This document shows positions 42,011 to 50,782 of a stretch of DNA of 64,000 nucleotides, in pieces. Position 1 is the stretch's first letter, and each line of letters opens with the position of its first letter. Origin of the DNA: Amycolatopsis echigonensis (GTDB lineage Bacteria > Actinomycetota > Actinomycetes > Mycobacteriales > Pseudonocardiaceae); NCBI RefSeq assembly GCF_014174495.1, contig NZ_JACJHR010000029.1, positions 1 through 64,000 on the forward strand, read 5' to 3'. The position numbers and the translations under genes are program-made. The notes under the pieces are model-generated. The model had not been told where the DNA came from. It did not search any database and saw only the letters and a program-made list of their open reading frames with translations.

Positions 42011-43639
42011 TCACTTCTTGAGGACCTCGACCGACGAGTAGTCCGCGCGGCGGCGGAAGTCGAGGACCACGGTCTTGGTGTGCTTGGACTTGGCCGCGAC
42101 GCCCTTCTCGTCCCACACCGGGATCGAGGGCAGATCCTTCGCGATCAAGTCCTCGGCCTGCTGGTACAGCTTGACCGCGGCGTCCTTGTCCGCCGTCGAA
42201 TCGGCCTGCTTCAGCATGGCGTCGACCTGGGGGTTGGAGTACGTCGAGTCGTTCGACGAGGCCCCGGTCCGGTACAGCGGGTTGAGGAAGTCCTCAATGG
42301 ACGGATAGTCCGCGGACCAGTCGGAACGGCCCATGCCGGTCAGCTTGTGGCCGGTCACGATGCTGCGCCACTGGCCGAAGTCGGTCGCCGGAACGAAATC
42401 GCATTCGACGCCGAGGGTGTTCTTGATGCTGTTGCACGCGGCCACCAGCGGTTCCTTGCGCCCGCCGTCGGCGTTCGAGGCGATGGTCAGCTTGCCCTTG
42501 AAACCGGACTTCGCGAAGTACTCCTTGGCCTTGGCCGGGTCGTACTTGCAGAACTCGCCGCAGACGCCCGGGCGGTAGCCCTGGATGCCCTGCGACACGT
42601 AGCCGTCGGCCGGGACATAGGTGTCGTGCATGACCGTCTTGGTGATCTGCGCGCGGTCGATCGCCATCGAAATCGCCTTGCGCAGATCCGGGTTGTTGTA
42701 CCCGGGCACGTAGTACGGCACCGCGATCGTGCTGATCCCCAGCAGGTGCCCGGTGACCAGGTTCTCCTTGAGGTCGGTCTTGTACTTGTCCGCGGTGAGC
42801 GCGGACGGCGGCAACGTCTCGATGAAGTCGAGCTTGTTGCTCAGCAGGTCCTGGTAGGCGGTTTCCTGGCTGGCGTAGATCTTGACGTCCAGGTCCTTGA
42901 ACTTGACCTTGTCCGGGCCCTGGTAGTCGTCGAACCGGGTCAGCTTCATGTCGACGTTCGGCGTGCGGCTGACGAACTTCATCGGGCCGTTGCCGATCGG
43001 GTGCTTCGCGAAGGCGTCGGGGTCCTTGAAGAAGGAATCCGGCAGCGGCGCGAACGCGGTGTAGCCGATCTTGGTGGTGAACACGGAGAACGGCGCGTCC
43101 AGCGTCACCTGGAACTCGTAGTCGCCCTTGACGGCCAGGCCGGACATCGTGTCCTTGGCCGGCTTCGCCCCCTTGTCGGCGGGGTGGACGTCGGAGTATC
43201 CCTGGATGTTCTCGAAGAACGTGCTGTTGATCTGGCCGTTCGCGGAGTTGGCCCCGTAGTTCCAGGCGTCGACGAAGTTCTTCGCCTTGACCTCGGTGCC
43301 GTCGTGGAACTTCCAGCCGTGCTTGATCTTGATGTCGAAGACCTTGGAATCGGTCGTGGTGATCGAGTCCGCCATCAGGTTGTACGGCTCGCCGCTGTCG
43401 CCCTTGTACCCGACGAGGCCGGAGAACATCGGATCGACGGCCTTGGAACCGCCGAGTTCGTTGGTGTTCGTGGGGATCAGCGTGTTCTGCGGTTCCGTGC
43501 CGTAGACCGTGAAGGTCCCGTTCGGATCCGCTTCTCCCGACGATCCGCTGCTGGATCCGCCGCCCCCACAGGCAGTCAGGAGCAGTGACAAGGTTGTCAC
43601 GACCGCGGCCGCGCTCCAGAGCCTGGATGAACCCCGCAT
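42011..43639 (-). CDS. Oligopeptide-binding lipoprotein (SBP family 5)
   Basis: The 542-residue protein has a lipoprotein signal ending LTAC (Cys24), followed by a Gly/Ser linker. The family 5 solute-binding fold follows, recognisable by the KIKHGWKFHDGTEVKAKNFVDAWNYG region and the late GMGRSDWSADYPSIEDFL. It captures oligopeptides outside the membrane for the permeases encoded next. The ATG has a very strong GGAGGGG site. About 200 bases upstream separate it from the ppx gene, and its promoter must lie there. Confidence 0.92.
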   Translation of the reverse strand: MRGSSRLWSAAAVVTTLSLLLTACGGGGSSSGSSGEADPNGTFTVYGTEPQNTLIPTNTNELGGSKAVDPMFSGLVGYKGDSGEPYNLMADSITTTDSKVFDIKIKHGWKFHDGTEVKAKNFVDAWNYGANSANGQINSTFFENIQGYSDVHPADKGAKPAKDTMSGLAVKGDYEFQVTLDAPFSVFTTKIGYTAFAPLPDSFFKDPDAFAKHPIGNGPMKFVSRTPNVDMKLTRFDDYQGPDKVKFKDLDVKIYASQETAYQDLLSNKLDFIETLPPSALTADKYKTDLKENLVTGHLLGISTIAVPYYVPGYNNPDLRKAISMAIDRAQITKTVMHDTYVPADGYVSQGIQGYRPGVCGEFCKYDPAKAKEYFAKSGFKGKLTIASNADGGRKEPLVAACNSIKNTLGVECDFVPATDFGQWRSIVTGHKLTGMGRSDWSADYPSIEDFLNPLYRTGASSNDSTYSNPQVDAMLKQADSTADKDAAVKLYQQAEDLIAKDLPSIPVWDEKGVAAKSKHTKTVVLDFRRRADYSSVEVLKK

Positions 43640-43844
43640 GTCCCCTCCGTTTCTCGCGTCCACATAGCGAGATGGAGGCTAGCTAAATCGGCGCTTCGTA
43701 ACCGGATCGCCGGGTTGCACCTGAATAACGACACCGTTCATCACCCGGTCAGCTCACAACTAACTGCGCTTGATGACTTTCGGTGCTTTTGGTACGGGTC
43801 CGGGCGCGGGATGCGCGCCCGGTCACGTGGCCGCTGCGGAGCGT

Positions 43845-44798
43845 TCAGGCGAGCGACAACGCGATGCCGTCGAGGATGTCGTGCTCGCTGACGACCAACT
43901 GGTCCGGACCACCGCGCGCGGCGAGTTCCTCGGCGAGGACCTGGACGACGACCGCGCCGCCGCCGATCACGTCGACCCGGCCGGGGTGGATCACCGGGTT
44001 TTCCGCGCGGGTCGCGCGGTCGGCCGCGAGGAGGTTTTCCGCGACCCGGTCGATCTCGCCGTGGGTCAGTTTCGACAGGTGAATGCGCTCGGAGTCGTAC
44101 TCGGGCAGCGCCAAGGAAACCGCTGACAACGTGGTCACGGTGCCGGCGACGCCGATCCAGGTGCGGGCCTTCGCGACGTCCACGACGTCGAACGCCTCGG
44201 CGAGGATGCCGCGAGCCAGCTCGCGGGCGGCGGCGATCTCGTCAGCGGTCGGCGGATCGTCCTTCAGCGCGCGCTCGGTGATCCGCACGCAGCCGATGTC
44301 GACGGATTTCGCGGCGATCACCTCAGCCTCGCGACCGTTCCAGGTGCCGAGGACGAGTTCGGTGGAGCCGCCGCCGACGTCGACGACCACAAAGGGCCCG
44401 TCGTCCGGGTCCTGCTCGCCGACCGCGCCGGTGAAGGACAGCCGGGCTTCCTCGTCGCCGCTGATCACCTCGGCCTCGACGCCGAGCGTCTCGCGGGTCA
44501 TCGCGAAGAACTCGTCGCGGTTGCTCGCGTCGCGGGTCGCGGAGGTGGCGACCATGCGCACCTTCTCGACGCCCTTGCGTCGCGCGGCGACGGTGTAGTC
44601 CGCGAGCGCGGCGCGGGTGCGCTCGAGCGCTTCCGGCGCGAGCCTGCCGGTGGCGTCGACGCCCTGGCCGAGCCGCACGATGCGCATCTCGCGGTGCAGG
44701 TCGCGCAGGTCGACCGTGCCGTCGTGCCGAGGCGTCAGCTCGGCGACGAGCAGACGGATGGAGTTGGTCCCGCAGTCGATCGCAGCTACCCGAGGCAT
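43845..44798 (-). CDS. ppx: Ppx/GppA family exopolyphosphatase
   Basis: The 317-residue protein belongs to the actin-like ASKHA fold: phosphate-1 loop AAIDCGTNSIRLLVAE at the start and phosphate-2 VVVDVGGGSTELVLG near residue 145. The length fits the short actinobacterial form with only the catalytic domain. It hydrolyses polyphosphate and/or pppGpp. In many Actinobacteria it sits right after eno-ftsB-DUF501; here about 4.4 kb of other genes separate it from DUF501. The ATG lacks a strong ribosome-binding site. Confidence 0.92.
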   Translation of the reverse strand: MPRVAAIDCGTNSIRLLVAELTPRHDGTVDLRDLHREMRIVRLGQGVDATGRLAPEALERTRAALADYTVAARRKGVEKVRMVATSATRDASNRDEFFAMTRETLGVEAEVISGDEEARLSFTGAVGEQDPDDGPFVVVDVGGGSTELVLGTWNGREAEVIAAKSVDIGCVRITERALKDDPPTADEIAAARELARGILAEAFDVVDVAKARTWIGVAGTVTTLSAVSLALPEYDSERIHLSKLTHGEIDRVAENLLAADRATRAENPVIHPGRVDVIGGGAVVVQVLAEELAARGGPDQLVVSEHDILDGIALSLA

Positions 44799-44923
44799 GT
44801 CCCCGACTTTACTTGGTCTCCGCCGCCGCGCCGGCCAGGCGGGCATATAGGCGAGTCCTATGCCCCCTCTCCGACATTTGGTCTTTGCCTTTCCCTCTTT
44901 TCCGAGCCTACGGTTGACGTGTT

Positions 44924-44953
44924 CGCCGCATTTCCCTTCGCGGCGGTTTTTTT
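44924..44953 (+). terminator. Rho-independent-like hairpin in the leader of an SDR gene
   Basis: A CGCCGC/GCGGCG stem (44924-44929 with 44940-44945) with a 10-nt loop is followed by a run of seven T, rare in such a GC-rich genome. It lies 26 bases before the ATG of the SDR gene at 44980, downstream of a TTGACG hexamer at 44914. It may be an attenuator, or it may shield the gene from transcription started upstream. Confidence 0.55.
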
Positions 44954-44979
44954 CTCCTTTTATCGAGAGGTTCTGTGGC

Positions 44980-45723
44980 ATGTCCACGATCGAATACGGA
45001 ATAGCGGGAAAGCGCGCGGTCGTCACCGGCGGTTCCCGCGGAATCGGCGCGGCGATCACTGCGCGGTTGCTGGCCGCCGGCGCGACTGTGCTCACGACCG
45101 CCCGGTCGGCGGGCCCGGTGCCGGAGGGAGCGTCCTTCGTCGAGGCCGACGTCCGCACCCAGGCAGGCGCCCAGACGGTCGCTTCCGCCGCAGAGGAGGT
45201 CCTCGGCGGCGTAGACCTGCTGGTCCACAACGCGGGCGGCGCACGTCCGCACCCCAGCGCGCTGGCCATCCCGGACGACGAATGGCAGGACGCGCTGTCG
45301 GTGAACCTCCTGGCTGCGGTCCGCCTGGACGCGCTGCTGGTGCCGGGCATGCGGGACCGCCGCTCGGGCGCGATCGTGCACATCTCCACCGCCGCGCTCC
45401 GTCCGCCGTTCCCGCCATTCCTGCACTACGTGGCAGCGAAAACGGCACTGGAGGCGTACAGCCGAGGCCTGGCCGCCGAACTGGCACCGTCCGGCGTCCG
45501 CGTCAACACCGTGTCCCCCGGCCGGACCGCCACGCCCGGCGGCGTAGCGACGCGGGAGCAGTGGGCGAGCCTGTCACCCGGCTTTGCGCTGCCCGGGGTC
45601 CCGTTGGGCCGCGACGGCGAGCCGGACGACATCGCCAACGCCGTGCTGTTCCTGCTGTCCGACCAGGCGAGCTGGCTGACCGGAAGCGGTCTGGCCGTCG
45701 ACGGAGGCGAATACCCGCGATGA
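44980..45723 (+). CDS. SDR-family NAD(P)-dependent oxidoreductase
   Basis: A 247-residue classical short-chain dehydrogenase with the cofactor motif TGGSRGIG (about 16-23), NAG (about 85-87), a catalytic Ser/Tyr-x3-Lys site (YVAAK, Tyr near 148) and the C-terminal VDGGEY end. I chose the ATG with GAGAGG upstream, since the longer frame begins in the leader that contains the hairpin. It is translationally coupled (ATGA) to a second SDR gene. The two may act in sequence or as a heteromer; no substrate can be read from the sequence. Confidence 0.87.
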   Translation: MSTIEYGIAGKRAVVTGGSRGIGAAITARLLAAGATVLTTARSAGPVPEGASFVEADVRTQAGAQTVASAAEEVLGGVDLLVHNAGGARPHPSALAIPDDEWQDALSVNLLAAVRLDALLVPGMRDRRSGAIVHISTAALRPPFPPFLHYVAAKTALEAYSRGLAAELAPSGVRVNTVSPGRTATPGGVATREQWASLSPGFALPGVPLGRDGEPDDIANAVLFLLSDQASWLTGSGLAVDGGEYPR

Positions 45724-46454
45724 ACGCGTATCAGGGCAAAACTGCGGTCATTACCGGCGGCAGCACCGGAATGGGCTTCGCCACCGCGAAATTGTTCGCC
45801 GACGGCGGAGCTCGCGTATTCATCACCGGCCGTTCCCAACCCCGTCTCGACGCGGCTTTAACCCAGCTGGGCAACGAGGCGACAGCCATCCGCGGCGATG
45901 TGGCGTCGCTCTCCGATCTGGACGCGCTGGCGGCTCAAGTACCCGGCCCGATCGACGCTCTGTTCGTCAATGCGGGGATCGCCCGGACGACACCGTTCGA
46001 GTCGGTCACCGAGGAGCAGTTCGACGAGCAGTTCGCGGTCAACGTCAAGGGCGCGTACTTCACCGTGCAGAAGCTCGCGCCGCTGCTGCGTTCCGGGGCG
46101 GGCGTCGTGCTGACCACCTCGACCGCGAACGTCATGGGCCTGCCGGAAACCAGCGTCTACTCGGCAGGAAAGGCCGCACTGCGTTCGATGGCCCGCACGC
46201 TCGCCGCCGAACTGCTCCCGCGCGGCATCCGGGTCAACGCGATCAGCCCCGGCCCCATCGACGCCGAGATCCTGGAAGCCGGGATGTCGGGCGAGGAAGC
46301 CGCACAGTTCAAGGCAGCGCGCGCCGAGGCGAACCCGATGAAGCGGCTGGGCACACCCGAAGAGATCGCCCGCGCCGTCGCCTTCCTGGCCTTCGACGCC
46401 ACCTTCACCACTGGCATCGAACTGGTCGTAGACGGAGGCGACACGCAGCTCTGA
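45720..46454 (+). CDS. SDR-family oxidoreductase with a TTA codon
   Basis: The 244-residue short-chain dehydrogenase has TGGSTGMG (12-19), NAG (near 87), YSAGK (Tyr near 151) and ends VDGGDTQL. The ATG overlaps the stop of the first SDR. Leucine 47 is encoded by the rare codon TTA (45858-45860), which in Streptomyces makes translation depend on the bldA tRNA; a tRNA with anticodon UAA is encoded at 32369-32442. The gene ends 2 bases before the convergent LysR gene. The sequence is close to the group often annotated as glucose-1-dehydrogenase-like SDR. Confidence 0.88.
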   Translation: MNAYQGKTAVITGGSTGMGFATAKLFADGGARVFITGRSQPRLDAALTQLGNEATAIRGDVASLSDLDALAAQVPGPIDALFVNAGIARTTPFESVTEEQFDEQFAVNVKGAYFTVQKLAPLLRSGAGVVLTTSTANVMGLPETSVYSAGKAALRSMARTLAAELLPRGIRVNAISPGPIDAEILEAGMSGEEAAQFKAARAEANPMKRLGTPEEIARAVAFLAFDATFTTGIELVVDGGDTQL

Positions 46455-46456
46455 GG

Positions 46457-47344
46457 TTAGGCGGCCACTGGCTGGTACCAGGCCTCCTGCCGCAGAAACT
46501 CGAGCAACGCCATCTCCGCGGGCCCCGCCCCGGGCCGAACGGCCGCGACGACGGGCTGGGACATGACCGGCAACACCGGACGGACGAGGTGCTCGTGCCC
46601 GTCCGGCACCGCCGACGCCGGAACGAGCGTCACTCCCAGCCCGTGCGCGGCCCACCGCACCGCCGTCGAGGTCTGCGACACCCGTGCGACCGCGGTCGGC
46701 TTCAATCCGTTGTCGCGCAACACTTCGGTCAGGAAGCCGTCGAGCGCACTGGCCGGATCGAACCTGATCCACTGCTCTTCTTCCAGCTCCCGCAACGCGA
46801 TCCGGTCCTTCTTGAGCAACCGGTGTTTGGCGCCGAGGACGACCACGAACTCCTCGTCGCCGAGATGATGCCCCTCGTACAGGCCCTCATCGCACGATGA
46901 GCCAAGCAACGCGAGATCCAGCACCCCGCGCCGGGCGAGCTGCTCCAGGTCAGCCGGGTTCGGTTCCTCAAAAACCGTCACCGCCAACCGCGGAAACCTC
47001 CGCCGCAACGCAGCCAACGCCCCCGGCAATTGTCGAGTCCCCAATCCCATCTGCGCCGCGACGAGCAACTCGCCGGCCAGCTCGTCAGCGCCCGCCCTCG
47101 CGGTCGCCTGCGCCCGTCGTGCCGCCCGCACCGCGACCTCGGCGTCCCTGAGAAACGCTCGCCCCACGACGGTAGGCACCAGGCCGGTGGGCGTGCGGGA
47201 GAAGAGCTGCACGCCGAGTTCCCGCTCGAGCCCCCGAATCTGCTGCGAAACCGACGGCTGAGCGACGTGAAGCGCCTCAGCCGCAGCGGTCACCGACCCC
47301 GCCTCGGCGACCGCCAAGGCGTACTCGAACTGGCGAAGACTCAT
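46457..47344 (-). CDS. LysR-family transcriptional regulator
   Basis: The 295-residue protein has the LysR helix-turn-helix in the first 60 residues (LRQFEYALAVAEAGSVTAAAEALHVAQPSVSQQI core) and an inducer-binding domain after residue 90. The ATG has GGGGAG upstream. It is convergent to the SDR pair rather than divergent, so its target need not be those genes, although proximity makes them candidates. The region upstream of its start runs into the end of the transglycosylase gene after 55 bases. Confidence 0.9.
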   Translation of the reverse strand: MSLRQFEYALAVAEAGSVTAAAEALHVAQPSVSQQIRGLERELGVQLFSRTPTGLVPTVVGRAFLRDAEVAVRAARRAQATARAGADELAGELLVAAQMGLGTRQLPGALAALRRRFPRLAVTVFEEPNPADLEQLARRGVLDLALLGSSCDEGLYEGHHLGDEEFVVVLGAKHRLLKKDRIALRELEEEQWIRFDPASALDGFLTEVLRDNGLKPTAVARVSQTSTAVRWAAHGLGVTLVPASAVPDGHEHLVRPVLPVMSQPVVAAVRPGAGPAEMALLEFLRQEAWYQPVAA

Positions 47345-47399
47345 CGGCTCCCCTGCGGGTTGTAATGGTGTAAGCAAGGTTACCGGAGAAATTTCTTGG

Positions 47400-49085
47400 T
47401 CAGCCCGCAGTCGGCGTCCCGCTGCTCGGGGAGTTGCTGCTCGACGAGGTGCAGGTCGTCGTTGATGTCGGCGCGGTGGTTGTCGTGGTCGAGGTGCTGG
47501 TTCCGCAAGTCGGACTGCTGGACCCGGTGGTCGGCGTTTCGGTCGGACTACCCGAGGGCGTCCCGGGCGGACTGTTTCCCGGAGGCAGTGCGGTAGGCGT
47601 CACCGACGGAGCACCAGAAGAGACCGGCGGCAACTCTGTAGTCCGCGGCCGATCCCCCGGACTCGCTGGCGGCGGCGCGGAACTGGAGGTCGTCGGCCCA
47701 GGAGCCCCGACCGGAACCGGACTGTCCGGCACCTGGGCGACCCCCTTGCGGTAAGCCTCGGCCCAGAGAATGACCGTGGTGACGTACGCGTCGGAGTTGT
47801 TGTAGCGGTAAATCGCGGTCCGCAACTGGTCCGGATTGGCCAGATCGAGCCCGCCGGAGCAGAGGTAGCGCGCCGCCGCGAGCGAGGCGTCGAAGAGATT
47901 GCTGGGATCGGCCTTGCCGTCGCCGTTGCCGTCCGCCGCGTAGGTTCGCCAGGTCGCCGGGATGAACTGGAACGGCCCGACAGCCCGGTCCCACACCGGA
48001 TCCTGGTCAAGCACGCCGTGATCGGTGTCCGGAATCGCCGCGTACGGAGGAGTCCCGTTGAGCTGCGGCCCGAGAATCGGCTGGAGCGTCGTCCCAGCGG
48101 CGTCGACATACCCGCCCCGCGCGTGATTCGACTCGATCCGCCCGATGCTCGCGACGAGCGCCCAGTCGACATGACACCCCGGCTGCTCTTTCCCCAGAAC
48201 GTCCGCCGCATGCCGATACGCGGCCAACGCGGTAGCCGGAATCCCGAGCGGTCCGTCCGGAAGGTCGTACGCAGGCAACGGAACCGGTGCCGGCGCCTCC
48301 GGCAACCGCCCGTCGACCGCGACGCCGCGGATACCCGGGTCGTAGCCCTGGTCAGGCAAGACGTCCGCCGTGTGCACCACCGGCATCCGCCCGACCCACC
48401 CGACGACCACGCCCGCGCCGACCGTCGCCGGAAGCACGCCGAGAACCCCGGCGAGCACCGCGACGACGGTCCGATGCCGCGAAGCCACCCTCCAGGCCCG
48501 ATAACGCCCGCGCCTCGCCCTAACCCGTGCGCGGCCACTCCACCGAGCCTTCTCCGACGGGGGCCCGATGAGTGCTGAGGTTCTCTTGACTCTCCCTGCC
48601 TTGCCCGCCGCTGCTCCCGACGCGGCTGCTTGCGCGGCTACTTCACTGGCACCGGTGCTGTGGCCGTCCGCATCGCCTTGACCCGCTACTTCACTGCCTT
48701 CACCATCGTCGCCAGGGCCCGCTGACTCGCTACCGGCTTCATCGCCAGCTACTTCTTCGCCATTCGCCGCATCGCTCGCGCTATCGCCCTCGACCGTCGC
48801 GCCATCAGCGACTTCGACATCGGCTCGGGCCTCACCTACTGCTTCGCCACCGGTCTCCGAGACGTTCTTGCCACTGGCCCCACCGACGGTCCCGCCAGCA
48901 CCCGCCGCACTGCCCGCCGAGCCCGCGCCAGCAATCCCCTCGTCAACACCGCCCGCACCGCCAGACGAGCCCTGACCACCGGCAACCCGCTCATCCGCAC
49001 CGTCCGCCACCAGCTCGGCCTGACCGTCCTCGGCAGGAGACGCCTCAGCGCGCACCGACCGCTGAGATCTGCGTGGCACCCGCAC
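47400..49085 (-). CDS. Membrane-anchored lytic transglycosylase with long low-complexity tails
   Basis: The 561-residue protein has four parts. Residues 1-180 are a disordered stretch rich in Ala, Gly, Glu and Asp. A basic segment and one membrane helix (about 205-230) follow. The catalytic SLT/MltB-like domain (about 273-448) has the glutamate Glu318 in GRIESNHARGG and the GPFQFIPATW motif. The C-terminal Pro/Ser/Thr-rich tail (450-561) should lie in the wall. It cleaves peptidoglycan glycan strands, making anhydromuropeptides. The GTG start has GGGGAGGGG upstream and lies past the end of DUF501. A degenerate relative is encoded at 54503-55303. Confidence 0.88.
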   Translation of the reverse strand: MRVPRRSQRSVRAEASPAEDGQAELVADGADERVAGGQGSSGGAGGVDEGIAGAGSAGSAAGAGGTVGGASGKNVSETGGEAVGEARADVEVADGATVEGDSASDAANGEEVAGDEAGSESAGPGDDGEGSEVAGQGDADGHSTGASEVAAQAAASGAAAGKAGRVKRTSALIGPPSEKARWSGRARVRARRGRYRAWRVASRHRTVVAVLAGVLGVLPATVGAGVVVGWVGRMPVVHTADVLPDQGYDPGIRGVAVDGRLPEAPAPVPLPAYDLPDGPLGIPATALAAYRHAADVLGKEQPGCHVDWALVASIGRIESNHARGGYVDAAGTTLQPILGPQLNGTPPYAAIPDTDHGVLDQDPVWDRAVGPFQFIPATWRTYAADGNGDGKADPSNLFDASLAAARYLCSGGLDLANPDQLRTAIYRYNNSDAYVTTVILWAEAYRKGVAQVPDSPVPVGAPGPTTSSSAPPPASPGDRPRTTELPPVSSGAPSVTPTALPPGNSPPGTPSGSPTETPTTGSSSPTCGTSTSTTTTTAPTSTTTCTSSSSNSPSSGTPTAG

Positions 49086-49224
49086 TTTCCGCCCCTCCCC
49101 GGCGCGCTCGGCGGTGCACCCGGGCTCGCCTGCTCGGTGTGAAGCTGCGGTGCTCGCCGCGAAGCGTTCCCACCCAGGCGGGCACCGGCCTCTGTGGTGC
49201 CTATCCGTGCCCGGGAGCGGAGCG

Positions 49225-49737
49225 TTACCCGGCGCAGTCGCCCGTCGGCCAGCCCTGTTCGCGGACCCAGGCCAGGGTCTCGTCACCGAACGGGTTCACG
49301 CCGGGCCCGGCCGCGAGCGTGTGCGCGAGGTGGACGTGCAGGCATTTCACCCGTCCGGGCATCCCGCCCGCGGTGACCTGCGTACCGAGCGATTCGATGG
49401 CATCCCGCTCGGCGAGGTACGTCTCGTGCGTGCGCTGGTAGGCCGCCGCGAGTTCGGGGTCGGTGGTGAGCCGTTCGGTCATCTCCTTCATCACGCCGGA
49501 TGCCTCCAGCGTGCCCACCATCGACGTCAACCGCGGACAGGTCAGGTAATACAACGTCGGGAACGGCGTCCCGTTCTCCAACCGCGGACTGGTCTGGACC
49601 ACCGAGGGGTGCCCGCTGGGGCACCGCGCGGCCACCGCCCGCAAGGCCCGCGGCGGCCGTCCGAGCTGCTGCGCGATGACCTCCCGGTCGGCATCGGTGA
49701 CGGGCTCGAATCGGGGTGTCTCCGTGCTGCTGTTCAC
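49225..49737 (-). CDS. DUF501 protein
   Basis: The 170-residue protein matches the DUF501 family: REVIAQQLGRPPRALRAVAARCPSGHP near the start, YLTCPRL near 90, and a C-terminal GMPGRVKCLHVHLAHTLAAGP. Members are found beside ftsB and ppx in Actinobacteria; the function is unknown. The GTG has a TGGAGAG site upstream. It is separated from ftsB by 486 bases here, a wider gap than usual. Confidence 0.88.
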   Translation of the reverse strand: MNSSTETPRFEPVTDADREVIAQQLGRPPRALRAVAARCPSGHPSVVQTSPRLENGTPFPTLYYLTCPRLTSMVGTLEASGVMKEMTERLTTDPELAAAYQRTHETYLAERDAIESLGTQVTAGGMPGRVKCLHVHLAHTLAAGPGVNPFGDETLAWVREQGWPTGDCAG

Positions 49738-50223
49738 GCTCTCCAGGCTAATGCCGCCGTCCGTCCGACCCCTCGCGACCTCCGCCGAAACGGCCGAGTT
49801 GTCCACAACCGGCGCACCGTGTGGACAACTCGCCGCATCCGCCTCCGCCACCCTTCCGATGTGGTTAGCGTGGAAGGCAGCCGAAGCTTCGCCACGAAAT
49901 CAAACCGTCGAACAGAAAGGTCACCCGAACCAGAATCCCGCTGAACGCCGGAGAACGACCGCATCCGACTCTCAAAATCCCCAGGATCGGGGCCCCTCGA
50001 GAACGACCGATCCGATGACGTAAAGGAGTACGCCTAAGGCCTAAGAATCATCGGCATCCGCCGACAAAGGTGTCGATCTCGCCCGTCGACAGGCATCCCG
50101 CGGCACCAGCCTCGGCCAGCCAGCGCTCTGCCCGGGCCGATCCCAGCAAACCCACCGGCCAGAAGACCCGCCAGCCAGCACAACCTCGGCCGGTCAGCAA
50201 TCCCGCCCGCCCAGCCAGCGACC
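49738..50223. other. Intergenic stretch without a recognisable gene
   Basis: 486 bases separate DUF501 from ftsB, which are usually adjacent. No reading frame here has both a start site and family resemblance. The part from 50060 to 50220 is rich in CCAGCC/CCGGCC words, like the repeat array at 53.6 kb, but it is not an obvious copy of its unit. Confidence 0.5.
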
Positions 50224-50775
50224 TCAACCCCCGGAAACCTGTGCCCACAGGTTCTCGTACCAAGGCGCCTGGGGAGCAGGCTGCTGCCCTGGCTGGGCAG
50301 CCGTCGGCGAACCGGGCTGGTCCTCGGGCAACTGGACCATCCACGGGGTCTCGCCCGGCTTCACGTACCGGAGCCGGCGGCGGGCTTCCGCCTCGATCTG
50401 GGCCGGGTCGCTCAGCTGGGCTTTGCGGTCGCGCAACTGGGCGACCTCCTGCTGGAGCTGGGCGACCTGCGCTTCCTGGTCGCGGACCTCGGAACGCTGG
50501 GAAAGGTAGGTGCGCAACGGGACCGCGACGGTGAACGCCAGGGCGCACACCACGATCGCCACCACGGCGGCCCGCCGGGTGGTCGACATGCCGAGCACCT
50601 TGGCCGCACCGGAGGCGCGTTTCGCCGCCAGGCCGCGGCGCAGCCGGGCCCTGGTCGTCTCCGTCGTGCCCGTGCCGGTGCGGCGCCGGGCAGACGCGGG
50701 ACGGCGGGCCCTGCTGGACTCGCTCCCCGCTGCCCGGCCGCCGCGGCGGCTGCGCGCCCTCCCCCGGTCGGCCAT
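50224..50775 (-). CDS. Septum formation initiator FtsB/DivIC-like protein
   Basis: The 183-residue protein has a long basic N-terminus (1-65), one membrane helix (about 68-90), a coiled coil (about 92-120: LSQRSEVRDQEAQVAQLQQEV core), then the conserved EAEARRRLRYVKPGETPW. This is the DivIC/FtsB family, which with FtsL and FtsQ helps build the division septum. The C-terminal tail is Pro/Gln-rich. It lies 7 bases after eno on the same strand, the conserved actinobacterial order. Confidence 0.92.
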   Translation of the reverse strand: MADRGRARSRRGGRAAGSESSRARRPASARRRTGTGTTETTRARLRRGLAAKRASGAAKVLGMSTTRRAAVVAIVVCALAFTVAVPLRTYLSQRSEVRDQEAQVAQLQQEVAQLRDRKAQLSDPAQIEAEARRRLRYVKPGETPWMVQLPEDQPGSPTAAQPGQQPAPQAPWYENLWAQVSGG

Positions 50776-50782
50776 GTGCCCC

